A stretch of DNA of 64,000 bases from Adiantum capillus-veneris (Eukaryota > Streptophyta > Polypodiopsida > Polypodiales > Pteridaceae): contig CM043965.1 of assembly GCA_014529385.2 (NCBI GenBank), positions 68,049,690 through 68,113,689 on the forward strand, read 5' to 3'. The translations under genes were made by a program, and so were the position numbers. Below the pieces are notes generated by a model, which saw only the letters and a program-made list of their open reading frames with translations, ran no database searches and was not told the origin of the DNA. This document shows, piece after piece, positions 43,856 to 54,740 of this stretch (position 1 is the stretch's first letter; every line of letters begins with the position of its first letter).

Positions 43856-44225
<370 letters not shown>

Positions 44226-44395
44226 TCTCTCGATGTGTGTGAATATAAGAGACAAAGTCGACGTGCCATTTCCCAAGGTGTTGGCGCATTACACAAAGGA
44301 TTTCCCCATATCCATTGCGTTAATAAAGTACATTGAGCTTGCCAATTCATTGATAGGAGTCCAACAAGTTGTTATGGATGTTGTACATGCATTAT

Positions 44396-44410
44396 CTGTG
44401 TGTTTGTGTG

Positions 44411-44473
<63 letters not shown>

Positions 44474-44477
44474 TAGA
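44396..44477 (+). repeat. (GT)n(GA)n tract bordering the 3' end of LINE D
   Basis: GTGTGTTTGTGTGTGC, about 30 GA units, then GATAGATAGA, then the LINE D tail. Confidence 0.95.
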
Positions 44478-44509
44478 TTTTATTTTCGTCCTCGGAGGTC
44501 AAAAATGAC

Positions 44510-46521
44510 CTATAGGACCAAAGTTACATGTGATGTAGTATGTGTACGGCTGATGAGTGACTCTCGATGCTCCAAAATTGTAATGAGAGTCGCAATGGAG
44601 AGCCCACACTTTGGCTGGGAGAGGAAAGTGTGTAGGTCTAAGTTATGGCTGAAAATGTGAGAGAAGCAAGTTTGGATGTGATCAAAAGCTGAGCACTCTA
44701 GTAGTGTGTGGTACTCAGACTCTCGAACTTGCAGTGAGCATAATGTGCACAATCGATTTGACTCTTCTCCATTGCCCCAACGCCCTATCTTGCATCGAAG
44801 GAAATGGGAGCTAAGCCGAATTGCTGCGATAGTGCGTATCGCGGACAAGGGAATAGGCTCAAGCATGTAAGTGTGAGTACGGTTTCCTCTCTCAGCGAAG
44901 AACATGGTTTTGTAGTTGGGGGCAATATAGGTGGTGTAATGTATGAAGCGTGACCCACCGGATTTCTCCCAAGCCGTAATACATTGGCGTTGTAGAAAAG
45001 CTTCATTCACTTGAGAGTCAATTGAAGCATCATGTAGCAAGTGTAATGCATCCCATCTCCCAAACCACTTCTTTATGTCTTTCATCCATCCCGTGCTCAA
45101 GATCTTGCTTTTATGCGTCTTTTGAGCTTTTTGCTTGCTTCCCATGCAATTGTAGGAAGTCGATGTGAGGGTTTTGACGCATCTTTATCATGTACTCCAC
45201 AACCCTTTCCATGCCCATAACCTCAATTGGAAGAGATCCCGACTCAAGAAGTAGGAGCATATATGGTGTTTGTGTCTTAACTTGGAGAAAGTTTGTAAGA
45301 AAACGCTTTTGGGACATTCTCAAACTCTTTCCAAGTAGACTTTGAGATGCTCCCACCCCACACTTCAACTCCATAAAGAAGAACCGGTGTCACCAATGCA
45401 TCAAAAAGATACTTCTTGAGAACCCACACTTGATGTTTCCCGCATTACACATGTTCTCAAATGCATAATATGCTCTCTTTCCCGCTTCCAAATGACGCAT
45501 AGCACATTCATGCCACTTGTGATTGGATGGAACCTCAAGGCCAAGGTACTTAAAGCTCTCAACAACTTCAAGTGTCTTGTTGTTGTACACAATGCATGGC
45601 TTCTCCTTATGGTTGGTTTTCACAAGCATAACCTTTGTTTTGGATCAGCCCACTATGCAAGCAAAAGTTCTCAAGGACAACCATAAGCTTTTGTGCATCT
45701 TCTAAAGTGTGTGCTAGAAGCACTACATCATCCGCATACAACAAAAGCATGATTACCGCATTGCAAATAGTGACCTCTTCAATGCCTTGTTCTTGCATAA
45801 AGTCAAGTACCATTTGTTCCAATTGATCGATGCATAAACCAAAGAGAGTTGGTGACAATGGACATCCTTGTTTAACCCCAATAGTGCCTACAAAAATTTC
45901 TGAAATTTCTCTTCCCATGCGCAATTGACAAATCACCTTCTCATAGATTCGAGAAACCGCAAGCATAAACTCACTTGGCACTTGGAGTTCTTCCATCCTT
46001 CTTCACAAATTGTTACGTGGAATCATATCAAAGGCTTTCTTAAAGTCCACAAAACAAAAATACAATCGCTTGCCTTTCAACCGACTTTCCTCCATGAGAC
46101 ACGAAGAGTGACAAGATGATCAATGGTGCTATGGCATCGACGAAAACCGCTTGTCCCTTTGCACGCTTGTCATTCTCTTCAGCCCAATCACTCAATTTCA
46201 TCTCCATTATGCACCCAAACAACTTTGCCATAAGAGACCCAATCATTATAGTCCGGTAGTTGCTTACATTCTTTACATCCCCTCCTTTATGCAAAGGCTT
46301 AACCCATTAGTACTCCAATCATAAGGCATACCATGTTGAAGTGCAAGGTTGAACATATCACACATCCACTCATGGGTAAAATCTCCCGTCCATTTGATCA
46401 TCTCCGGCTTGATACCTTGAAGATCTCCCGCTTTGCGAGTGGCCAACTTTTCAAGCCCACCGCATACATCCTCAATAGTAAAAAAAGACGGCATACATGG
46501 GAGTGAACCATAAAATGGCAT
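44510..46521 (-). pseudogene. LINE D ORF2: reverse transcriptase and C-terminal zinc region
   Basis: From right to left: FTIEDVCGGLEKLATRKAGD and MPYDWSTNGLSLCIKEG open the RT. NVSNYRTIMIGSLMAKLFG follows, then IGVKQGCPLSPTLFGL and the catalytic box MLLLYADDVVLLAHTLEDAQ (45607-45996). ESFKYLGLEVPSNHKW comes next (45390-45629), then KRFLTNFLQVKTQTPYMLLL, LESGSLPIEVMGMERVVEY (45111-45374). The end frame (44510-45145) has RLCTLCSLQVRESEYHTLLE-C, a CxxC...HxxxxC zinc motif. Frames shift near 46290, 46010, 45630 and 45380. It differs from the L1-type LINEs in sequence and in its tail. It makes cDNA at the nicked target. Confidence 0.88.
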
Positions 46522-46538
46522 TTTTATGGTTCACTCCC

Positions 46539-46540
<2 letters not shown>
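46497..46540. repeat. Perfect 19-bp foldback at the 5' junction of LINE D
   Basis: ATGGGAGTGAACCATAAAA at 46497-46515 is the exact reverse complement of 46522-46540, with a 6-base loop (TGGCAT). The outer arm ends directly at the (GA)n tract starting at 46541. Confidence 0.95.

Positions 46541-46597
<57 letters not shown>
46541..46597 (+). repeat. (GA)n tract bordering the 5' end of LINE D
   Basis: AA followed by about 27 GA units, then CACCATTCACTACATC as in copy 2. Confidence 0.96.
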
Positions 46598-46598
<1 letters not shown>

Positions 46599-47183
46599 AC
46601 CATTCACTACATCCTATGTGTGGGTCTATGAGAGAGAGAGAGACAGAGAGAGAGAAGGGGGGGGGGGGGTGAGAGGATCTCACACCGCCACTAAGAGAGA
46701 GGGGAGGGAGAATAAGCATTGGTTTTACAATCAGCAATCGACAAAGCGACAATTGACGAAATCCACAATCGAGAATCAAAAATAAAAAATTGACATTGGC
46801 ATCTATGAAATTGAAATGACAAAATTGAGAGTTTGTGACCATTTGGAAAGTTCAATTCAACAAATCTAAGGCAGAAGATATGCCAACCCAAGCCCAAGGT
46901 AAGGAGCAACTTCAACAAACGGCCAAGGTGGATGACGCGAAGATTTTAATGCTAATTTCCTGAGATTGTGCTTATGCTTTTCCTTGAGCTTATTCAGTGC
47001 CCTCGCCTTTGGGTTGATTGGGAGTTCAAAGGTGAATTTAAAAATTGTAAGTGGGATTGCACTAAATCTAGGTTTTCTAGAGCATTTAAAGGCAAATCTC
47101 AAAATTTTGTAAGGGGACTTACACTAAATCGAGAGGGAGCATAGAGTAACTTTCTCCTAACTCTAAAAAACTTGCATAGGAAA

Positions 47184-47815
47184 ATTTTACGGCAGTATTT
47201 CTCCACTAAATTTCCTAAGTGACATTAGTCTAAATGAATATTAGTGAAAGATAATTTAACATTTAGGAAGCAAATTTACACGAGTAATTATAATCAGTAT
47301 AAATTGAACTCTTATGTAGCAGTGACATTAGACTATTGCGTCATTTCTATTGTTACAGATGGACTAACTATTGTCCCTATGGTTCCTCCTCGACTATGTG
47401 GCGGTCTGCTAGCTTAAAAATTAAGTATCTCCATGCACTTCCCATTGTTTTATGAGAAAATCTTGGAGAATAGGATTATTAGACATCTCTCTTGAATCGA
47501 GTCGTTATGTGGGTGAGGAATGTGATGAGTCCTTTTCTTAGCGGGGGGATCCCTATGTTACCCTACGACATCATTCCACAATGGATGACTAGTCCATTTG
47601 GCGCTTGAGAGCCTGAGGCTGCCGCAAGCATGTCTGCACATTAGTCCTATCAGTCTTCCATAGTAGAGTGACAAGCTCTACTTGGTGTTGGGAGACGTCG
47701 TCTCCGCAAACTTGATCTAAGCATGCATACTACTTCATTTTTGTGCACAATAAAGAAAAAGAGAGTCTTATAAGACAAAAAAACTTTGTTCATTTTTAAC
47801 ATTTTGTACATTTGC
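47184..47815. other. Gypsy 3' flank, no gene
   Basis: Lies between the long repeat and the end of the gypsy polyprotein. A 15-bp palindrome-like GGAGACGTCGTCTCC sits at about 47690-47706. A possible LTR start (TGTCACTCTACTATGG on the minus strand at about 47673) has no partner on the other side of the element, so the LTR was not confirmed. Confidence 0.4.
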
Positions 47816-48103
47816 TTACTCTTGGGAAGCATTGTAAGCATTGACAAGGTTTAGGTTATCCTTTAATTGTATGCCTTGCATCCATCTAGCATCTTCAAAA
47901 GGATAATTCTTAAACTTAATAAGATATCGTCGGATAGTCTTACCGCCTCTTAATACCTTGTCTTCATGTCGGAGAATGGACTCGGGTTGTAGCACCTCCT
48001 CTTGGTCCTCGATCTCCGGTGGGTCTTCAATAGTTGGTTCTTGAGGTGGCTCTCCTTTGTAAGGCTTTAATAGGCTCACATGAAAGAATTGTGTATGAGC
48101 CAA
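47816..48103 (-). pseudogene. Gypsy integrase C-terminus with chromodomain
   Basis: The frame begins in FFHVSLLKPYKGEPPQEPTI and ends in a chromodomain: LQPESILRHEDKVLRGGKTI, then RRYLIKFKNYPFEDARW, the usual ...VKWKG..PEE.TWE layout with Phe-Lys-Asn-Tyr instead of Trp-Lys-Gly. Chromodomains of chromoviruses bind modified histones and direct insertion to heterochromatin. The frame is shifted relative to the integrase core near 48090. Confidence 0.88.
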
Positions 48104-48945
48104 TGATTGGGCAACTTGAGTTGATAGGCCATCTCATTGATTGGCCTAAGAATCTGGAAGGGACCATAGTACCTTTTTGCTAGTTTAGCATAGTACTTTT
48201 GGTGGCCCGTAGGATTCTTGCCCGTCGTGTGCCTTAATCGAGCCTTGGGAAACTTTAACAAGACCCAATCGTTTTCTTTAAAGGCTTGGGCTCTTCTGTG
48301 CTTGTCAGCAGCAGCCTTTTGCCTTTGCTGTGAGATAGAGATAGCATCCTTAATCTTTTGAAAAGATTCTTGTAGGTCTCGGCTATACTCATCTGCAGCG
48401 AAGATCTTCCCATGTACCTTAAGTAGCAAGGGACTTTTTGATCTTCCCTCAATTACCTCGAAAGGTGCTTTTCCCGTGGAAGTATGTACAGTGTTATTGT
48501 AAGCATACTCCACTAAGGGTAAGTACTTCTCCCATTGGGATCTTTGATCTACTTCCGTTACATAGGCTTTTAGTAGATCGAGAATGGTTAGGTTAGCTAT
48601 TTCACTTTGGCCATCCGTTTGTGGATGATAGGCCGAAGAGAAGTTTAGCCTTGTTCCTAAATTCTCAAAGAGACCCTTCCAGAAATTACTGGTCATTCTA
48701 GGATCTCTATCCGACACTATGGACATTGGCAAGCCATGGTACTTGAAAATTTGTGAAATGAAGAGGGTTGCCATTTGATGGGCTTTGATAGTCTTTTTGA
48801 CAGGTATAAAATGAGCTTGTTTACTGAACCTGTCTACTATCGTCCATATTCCCGTATTCCCATGGATAGACTTAGGCAATCCAAAGATAAAATCCATGGA
48901 TATGCTCTCCCATGGTGAATTAGGGATTGGCAAGGGTTGAAGCAA
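48076..48945 (-). pseudogene. Gypsy integrase catalytic core
   Basis: 289 codons with all three acidic residues in context: SPWESISMDFIFGLPKS (Asp), MSIVSDRDPRMTSNFWKGLF (Asp) and YHPQTDGQSEIANLTILDLL (Glu). The C-terminal GPY/F part follows: KLAKRYYGPFQILRPINEMA and YQLKLPNHWLIHNSF. It overlaps the RNase H/zinc frame by about 25 bases at 48920-48945, where a frameshift separates them. In an intact element it is cut from the polyprotein and inserts the cDNA. Confidence 0.92.
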
Positions 48946-49585
48946 TCCAAGTTGCTTCCTCTATCAAATTTTGTCTTTTGCATACCACACATTTGGAAAC
49001 ATACTCTTGTATGTTCACTTTCATGGTAGGCCAATAGAAATATGTTTCAATTCCCTTTAAGGTAGACTGAATCCCTCTATGCCCCGCATAAGGTGGAGCA
49101 TGAGATTCATACATTACTTTCTCACGTAGTGAGTTAGTAACGCATAGTCTATTGCCATAGAGAAGATAACCATCTTGTAAAGTAAATGGTTCTTCTTTCT
49201 TCCCTAATGCAAGGGCTGAAATCACATCTCTAAAATCGGGATCAATAGCATACTCATCTATCATTGAAGATAGATCATTGTGAGTTGCTATGGAAACCGC
49301 ATTCACTCTCGGTCGTCTTGAGAGTGCATCGGCTACTTGATTATGCTTGCCAGCAATGTGAGCAATATGAAAATGAAATTGCGAAAGAAAATTTGCCCAC
49401 CTCATTTGTTTGTCGGAGAGCTTGGTCTGCGTCATGAAGTACTTAAGACTTTGGTGATCCGTTCGCAGAATGAAAGGAGTCCCCAATAAATAGTGCTTCC
49501 ATGAGTCTAAGGCATGTAGAACTGCAAGGAGTTCCTTTTCGTATATGCCTAGAGCTTGCTCAACAGGGTCGAGCCTTCGACTCAT
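48920..49585 (-). pseudogene. Gypsy RNase H and integrase zinc-binding domain
   Basis: RNase H of the gypsy type: LDPVEQALGIYEKELLAVLH, ALDSWKHYLLGTPFILRTDH, QSLKYF and HIAHIAGKHNQVADALSRR. The integrase zinc region follows: YAGHRGIQSTLKGIETYFYW and YVSKCVVCKRQN (HHCC). Stop at about 48920. RNase H removes the RNA strand during cDNA synthesis. A frameshift near 49575 separates it from RT. Confidence 0.92.
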
Positions 49586-50727
49586 AGCCTATGGCGTGCC
49601 CTTCTTGGAGCAAAACAGCTCCAAGGCAATCACCACAAGCATCACATTGGACCTCAAATGGTTTTGAGAGATCCGGTAGTGTAAGCACAGGTTGAGAGAT
49701 AAGCTTTTCGAAAGCATTGTTCTCCTTAGCAGACCATGTATACCTAACTCTTTTCTTTGTTAGGTCATGTAATGGTCCCGCAATTTGTGAGAACTTTTCT
49801 ATGAAGCGTCTATAGTATGCACACATACCTATAAAGCTTCTTAGTTCATGAAGATTCCTTGGTTTAGGCCATCCTTTTATTACCTCTAACTTTGATGGAT
49901 CCATTTGGATGCCATCTTGAGAGATAATGTGACCTAAATACTGAATCTCTTGCAAGAAAAATTCACTTTTCTTTCGATTAACATAAAGTTTATTCTCTCT
50001 TAAAACTTGAAATATTACCTGGAGGTGTTGCTTGTGTTCCTCTAATGAATTAGAGTAGATGATAATATCATCAAAGAACACTCCAGTGAAGGTTCGATGA
50101 GGCCTGAACAGCTTCTCCATCAAGCGGTTGAATGTGGCTGGTGCATTGGTCAAGCCAAAAGGCATGACAATGTATTCGTAAAGACCAAATGTAGGTGCGA
50201 AATGCGGTCTTTACAATGTCTTGATCAACTATCCTTATTTGATGATAGCCACTTTTTAGGTCAATCCTACTGAAGTAGGTCGATCCTTGTAGCTTATCAA
50301 ATAGGTCTTCTACCCGTGGAACGGGAAACCTATTCTTGATAGTGATCCTATTTAGTGCTCTATAGTCGACACACATACGATATGTGCCGTCTTTCTTTTG
50401 CACTAATAGCACAGGTGAGCAAAATGGAGATGAGCTAGGCCTAACCATGCCCTTCTCAACTAACTCATGCACTTGCCGCATAATCTCCTCTTGTTGAGCT
50501 TGAGAAACTCTATAAGGAGGTTTGTTAGGCGGTGAACTTCCTGGAAGAAGTTCAATTGCATGGTCATCATTACCTCGTTTAGGAGGTAGCTCACAAGGGA
50601 TGTCGTCAATAAAAACATCTTGAAACCCCTTGAGAAAATTGGATAACTCTAATTCCTTTTTTGCTTTTATTTCTTTTGCTAAAGCATTAGGTTCATTTTG
50701 AGAATCTTTAACAAAAATCATGTACAC
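49560..50727 (-). pseudogene. Gypsy reverse transcriptase
   Basis: Two frames joined near 50180. The first (50071-50727) has [68 protein letters not shown] and [17 protein letters not shown] (first Asp). The second (49560-50165) has [20 protein letters not shown] and the catalytic box [20 protein letters not shown], followed by YLGHIISQDGIQMDPSKLEV. The RT makes the cDNA from element RNA. The frameshift falls at the conserved FR.GHYEF-MPFGL junction. Confidence 0.93.
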
Positions 50728-50803
50728 GGAAATAGAGCTCTTTATTGACTTGTTGAAAGCTGTGTATGTACAATGGGGATGGTGTTACCCATTTCCTTAG
50801 CAT

Positions 50804-51298
50804 CTATATACATGTCTTTTCCCTGAACTTAAAGGAGATTCTCCTTTCAGGAAATTTAACATGGGCAGCCAGGCGGTCAAACCATGGTGCCCCTAGGATT
50901 ACATCCTCATGCTTGAGAGGAGAGATAAAGAAGTCCTCTTTGTCCACATAGCCTTGGACATGAAGCCTCAATTTCCCGATTAAGGGAGTGACTGAAGCTT
51001 CTTGCCCCTTGAAGGCACTGTCTGCGGGTAGGACATCTCCCATCTCGTAGGATTGTATGCCTAGCTTGGTGGCCAACTCTATAGATATAAAATTGTGAGT
51101 AGAACCAGGGTCAAAGAGAATAAAAGCATCATGTTCTCTTACCTTTCCCCAAGCATGGCATAGAGGAGATCCTTTGTGGTGAGTTTGGTGAGTCTCCTCC
51201 TCTTGGATTTCAACCAAGGAAGCTCTAGGAGGATCTTGGCGGTTGTTCTTTTGGGGACAAGCGCGGTACGCATGCCCTTGTTGCCGCACTTGAAACAC
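50804..51298 (-). pseudogene. Gypsy zinc knuckle and aspartic protease
   Basis: The zinc knuckle is split by one indel at about 51278: RCFKCGNKG lies in the upstream frame and GHAYRACPQKN in this one. The protease active site follows as DAFILFDPGSTHNFISIELA (Asp-Pro-Gly, a variant common in plant gypsy). It continues to VILGAPWFDRLAAHVKFPER, the flap/ALGA-like segment. It cleaves the gag-pol polyprotein. Between 50728 and 50804 the frame is interrupted before RT. Confidence 0.9.
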
Positions 51299-51830
51299 CG
51301 GTTATCCTTAGATAACGCTCAAGCTCTTCAGGAGAGAGTTTATTCTTACCTTTGTAAACTCCCTTCTCTTTAGCTTTGTTGGAGTTGCCCTTAGGAGACT
51401 TTTGGACATTGTCCTTCCCCTTAGGCTCATTGGAACCCTTGTTTTCCGGGGGCTTATTATTTCTTTTAGCCCCCGTTTGGAAATTGATTCGAGAGGCCAC
51501 CATAGTATGGTGTATTACCGCCGATATGGTACGTGGCCTTTGGGAGTTGACATACTCCGCCATTTCTTCGGTTAAGCACGCACAAAATTGTTGCTTTTGC
51601 TCTCCAAAAGCCAACTTTTTGAAGACAGTGGATTTGAGTTGTAAGTCCCAAAACGTGTCTACATATTTGGGGATGGATTCATCGGGAGAGAGCTTTAAGC
51701 TTCGCCATTCGGTGAGTACTTTGTCTTTGGCATCGGTGGCCAAAAACTGCTTCACAATGGAAGCTCTTAAAGCTTCACCGTTGGCTCGTAGGCTAGACCA
51801 CCATTGCCTGGCGGACTTTTGAAATTGCAT
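51225..51830 (-). pseudogene. Gypsy gag capsid region
   Basis: The core of retrotransposon gag: FQKSARQWWSSLRANGEALR, LTEWRSLKLSPDESIPKYVD, FWDLQLKSTVFKKLAFGEQK and FCACLTEEMAEYVNSQRPRT. A Lys-rich linker then leads to the zinc knuckle. The frame joins the N-terminal segment after a stop near 51845. It forms the particle shell. Confidence 0.9.
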
Positions 51831-51845
51831 AGCTACATGGCATAG

Positions 51846-52745
51846 CTAAGAGGACTCCGTGAAGCCCTCATCTCCAAACGCCGCATCGAACTGTTGGATA
51901 AAGGCCAAGACTTTGTCCGTAGCACCAAAGGTGCCATCATAGGTAAGGAAAGAGATGCTCCTCTCTCCCTCTTTGAACTTCTTCAGCTTGGATGACCTCT
52001 TCCATGCGGCATAGGATTTTCTATGGCCTCTTCTTTTTGATGGTTCAAAGGTTGCACCATCACTTTCTTCAGAAGGTGAAGAATTTGAAGAAGGTGGAGA
52101 AGAGGGTGACCTCTTTCTCGCCTTTTTCTTGTCTTGATCTTCGTTGTCTTCACCATCACTTTCATAAGAGGAAGAGGATGAAGAAGATGGAGAAGAGGGT
52201 GTCCTCTTTCTCGCCTTTTTATTCTCTTGCTTTTTATCATCCCTCTTTGAATTATGGCGTGGAGAAGAGTGTGATGGTCTTCTCCGCTTTGGGGGTGATG
52301 GAGAGCGTTTAGCCCGCCGTCTTCGTGGAGCCATCTCTGCTGAGGTGGCAGGAGACTCACTTCTTTCTCGTTCCTTCGGTGGAGGCACTTGAGTTCTCCT
52401 TTGGGAAGGAGATGCATCATCAAGAAGTAAATTCTTGAGGCCTTCATACGGATTCTCTTCTTCTTCCCGAATCCAAGAGAGACCTCTTTTGGGAGTCTCA
52501 CAAGGAGGCTTTCTAGGTGTTCTCTCGTCATGGTGATAAGCTTGGAGAATCCCGTGAGCACGGAGCTGTTGTTGCACTTCACTTTGGAGAGATGGATTGC
52601 CCATGGCTTGTTGAAGCCTAGAAACAAGATAGTTAACAAGCATCAGAGCATCATTAGTAGCTTTCTCATTAGCAAAATCAAAGTTATCAACATTAATTTC
52701 ACTCTCTTTACTATTGTCAGCCATTCTAACAACGTTTAGGTGCAC
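51846..52745 (-). pseudogene. Gypsy gag N-terminal segment, Ser/Arg/Lys-rich
   Basis: 299 codons, probably starting at the internal ATG (MADNSKESEINVDNFDF, about 52724) that lies seven codons in. A low-complexity basic region (RRRRAKRSPSPPKRRRPSH and two copies of KKARKRTPSSPSSS / KKARKRSPSSPPSS) is followed by TYDGTFGATDKVLAFIQQFD-AAFGDEGF, the start of the gag core. A duplicated unit of about 90 bp explains the two KKARKR blocks (about 52075-52225). The stop near 51846 separates it from the capsid segment by a few codons. Confidence 0.85.
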
Positions 52746-53112
52746 TTTGGCACTTCAAGCCCTAGTTGCTACTCCTCTTTACCCCTTTAGTAAAAGCACT
52801 CAAGCTACTGTACCCGCTGCTCGAATACCATTAATTGCAAGGAATATAAGAGAGGGTCTTTCAACATCAAAACAGCACTGGCTCTTGTCAAGCTTCTAAT
52901 AGCTCAATAGTGGTTAAGCCGTACGCAAAGCCCCGTAGGACTCCACTATTAAGACCATAGCTCTCTACGGTGATGCCCCGTTAACTGCACAAAGGCAGGC
53001 GCACTGCAAGGCTGAAAAATCCCTATTCTACTTACTCACAGGCAAATAATAATACCAATCATTTATAGTTAGCTTGAGGACCTCCCTTCTTGAGCAAGAA
53101 AAGAGAAACCTT
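52746..53112. other. Gypsy 5' flank, no gene
   Basis: Untranslated leader or unrelated DNA. No tRNA primer-binding site was found next to the long repeat at 53113. Confidence 0.4.
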
Positions 53113-53375
53113 TTTTGGAGACTCCAGCCTCAATTTCAAGGCTGACTACTAACAACTGCTATTTTTTAAAATCATTTGAAGGGTGGCTTTCCTTTACATT
53201 TTGAAGGCCATAAAGAGTTTTTCTCCATGTGTTGCTCAATGAACCTCCCTTCGGAGATCCGTATGGACCTTCTATGTCGTAAATAATCTTTGATCTCGAT
53301 GCTCAAAGTTCAAAAGCTAGATGCATGTATTCATGTATGCACACACACGTGTGCGTATGCATGTGTGTGTGTGTG

Positions 53376-53406
<31 letters not shown>

Positions 53407-53558
53407 CCCATTCTTTCGATGTGTGTGAATATAAGAGACAAAGTCGATGTGCCATTTCCCAAGGTGTTGGCGCATTACACAAAGGTTTTCCCCATATCCT
53501 TGCCAATTCATTGATACGAGTCCAACAAGTTGTTATGGATGTTGTACATGCATTATCT

Positions 53559-53645
<87 letters not shown>

Positions 53646-54205
53646 AGAGCACCATTCACTACATCGTGTGTGTGTGTCTATGAGAGAGAGAGACAGAGAG
53701 AGAGAGAGGGGAGGGGGGGTGAGAGGGCTCTCACACCGCCACTAGAGAGAGAGGGGAGGGAGAATAAGCATTGGTTTTACAATCAACAATCGACAAAGCG
53801 ACAATTTACGAAATCCACAATCAAGAATCAAAAATAAAAAATTGACATCGGCATCTATGAAATTGAGAATTGACAAAATTGAGAGTTGACTCAATTTTGA
53901 AAGTTCAATTCAACAAATCTAAGGCAGAAGATGTGCAAGCCCAAGGTAGGAGCAGACTTCAACAAACGGCAAAGGTGGATGACGCGAGATTTTAATGCTA
54001 GATTTCCTTGAGCTTATTCAATGCTCTCGCCTTTGGGTTGATTGGGAGTTCAAAGGTGAATTTAAAAATTTGTAAGTGGGATTGCACTAAATCTAGTTTT
54101 TCTAAAGAATTAAAAGGTAAATCTCAAAATTTTGTAAGGGGACTTACACTAAATCGAGTTGAGGCATAGTACTTTCTCCTAACTCTTAGAAAACTTGCAT
54201 AGGAG
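53113..54205 (+). repeat. Long direct repeat, copy 2 (empty site for LINE D)
   Basis: The uninterrupted counterpart of 43612-47183. It contains one (GT)n(GA)n block at 53358-53406 and another at 53565-53651, which is continuous where copy 1 holds LINE D. The remaining sequence is about 95 percent alike by eye. Confidence 0.85.
53565..53651 (+). repeat. (GT)n(GA)n tract at the LINE D empty site
   Basis: About 13 GT units, a TAGA, then about 29 GA units with one AAG slip, then CACCATTCACTACATC. Confidence 0.95.
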
Positions 54206-54341
54206 AAATCTCAAAATTTTTAGATAGGATTATACTAAACCTAAGTTTTTTCCTCCAATCGTTGTGGGTGTCCTAACATTCAAATTAAATCTTACGGATG
54301 TATGGCCCTTCCTACAGACACAGAGAGAGAGAGAGAGAGAG

Positions 54342-54374
<33 letters not shown>

Positions 54375-54488
54375 CCCTTTTCTTGCCACCCAATCTACTC
54401 TCTTTATTGGCACCCAATCGTTGTGGGTGTCCTAACATTCAAATTATATCTTACGGATGTATGGCGCTTCCGCGCGCGCGTGCGCGCG

Positions 54489-54541
<53 letters not shown>

Positions 54542-54740
54542 ATTTTCTTGGCACCCAACCCACTCTCTGTATTTTATTTGCCTTGGTCCCCCCCCCCCCC
54601 CCCCCCCCCCCGCCGCGAATCCCTTTCCTTATGTCATGTGGCAAGGGCTCCAAGTGCATTAGATATAGTTGATAAAATTTGTAGGTGGGATTATATTAAA
54701 CCTATGTTTTTCTTGAGCACTCGGGTACACATTAGATTTT
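54206..54740 (+). repeat. Repeated GA-associated motif cluster with poly-C
   Basis: Two units each run from a CAATCGTTGTGGGTGTCCTA block through TTACGGATGTATGG(C) to a (GA)n tract (54319-54374 and 54488-54539). The second contains a CGCGCGCGCGTGCGCGCGG block at about 54471-54489. A run of 24 C follows at 54588-54611, and another dispersed motif at 54660-54725. Confidence 0.8.

Larger units (their letters stand above)
44478..46540 (-). mobile_element. LINE D: 5'-truncated non-L1 LINE inserted in a (GA)n tract
   Basis: Minus-strand LINE of about 2.06 kb with RT and C-terminal zinc region, but no endonuclease domain. It is bordered by (GA)n on both sides. The matching copy 2 of the long repeat has an uninterrupted (GT)n(GA)n tract at this point (53565-53651), so the empty site is visible in the same window. 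The 3' end has no poly(A), but has a stem-loop AGGTCA-TTTT-TGACCT running into TCTATCTATCTCTCTC. The 5' end is a 19-bp foldback. Confidence 0.88.
47816..52745 (-). mobile_element. Ty3/gypsy chromovirus-type retrotransposon, coding region
   Basis: Minus-strand gypsy element with gag, zinc knuckle, protease, RT, RNase H, integrase and chromodomain in the standard order. It is in fair condition, with four or five frameshifts. It is flanked by the two copies of the long direct repeat. The LTRs are not defined with confidence, and no primer-binding site or polypurine tract was identified. Confidence 0.92.
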
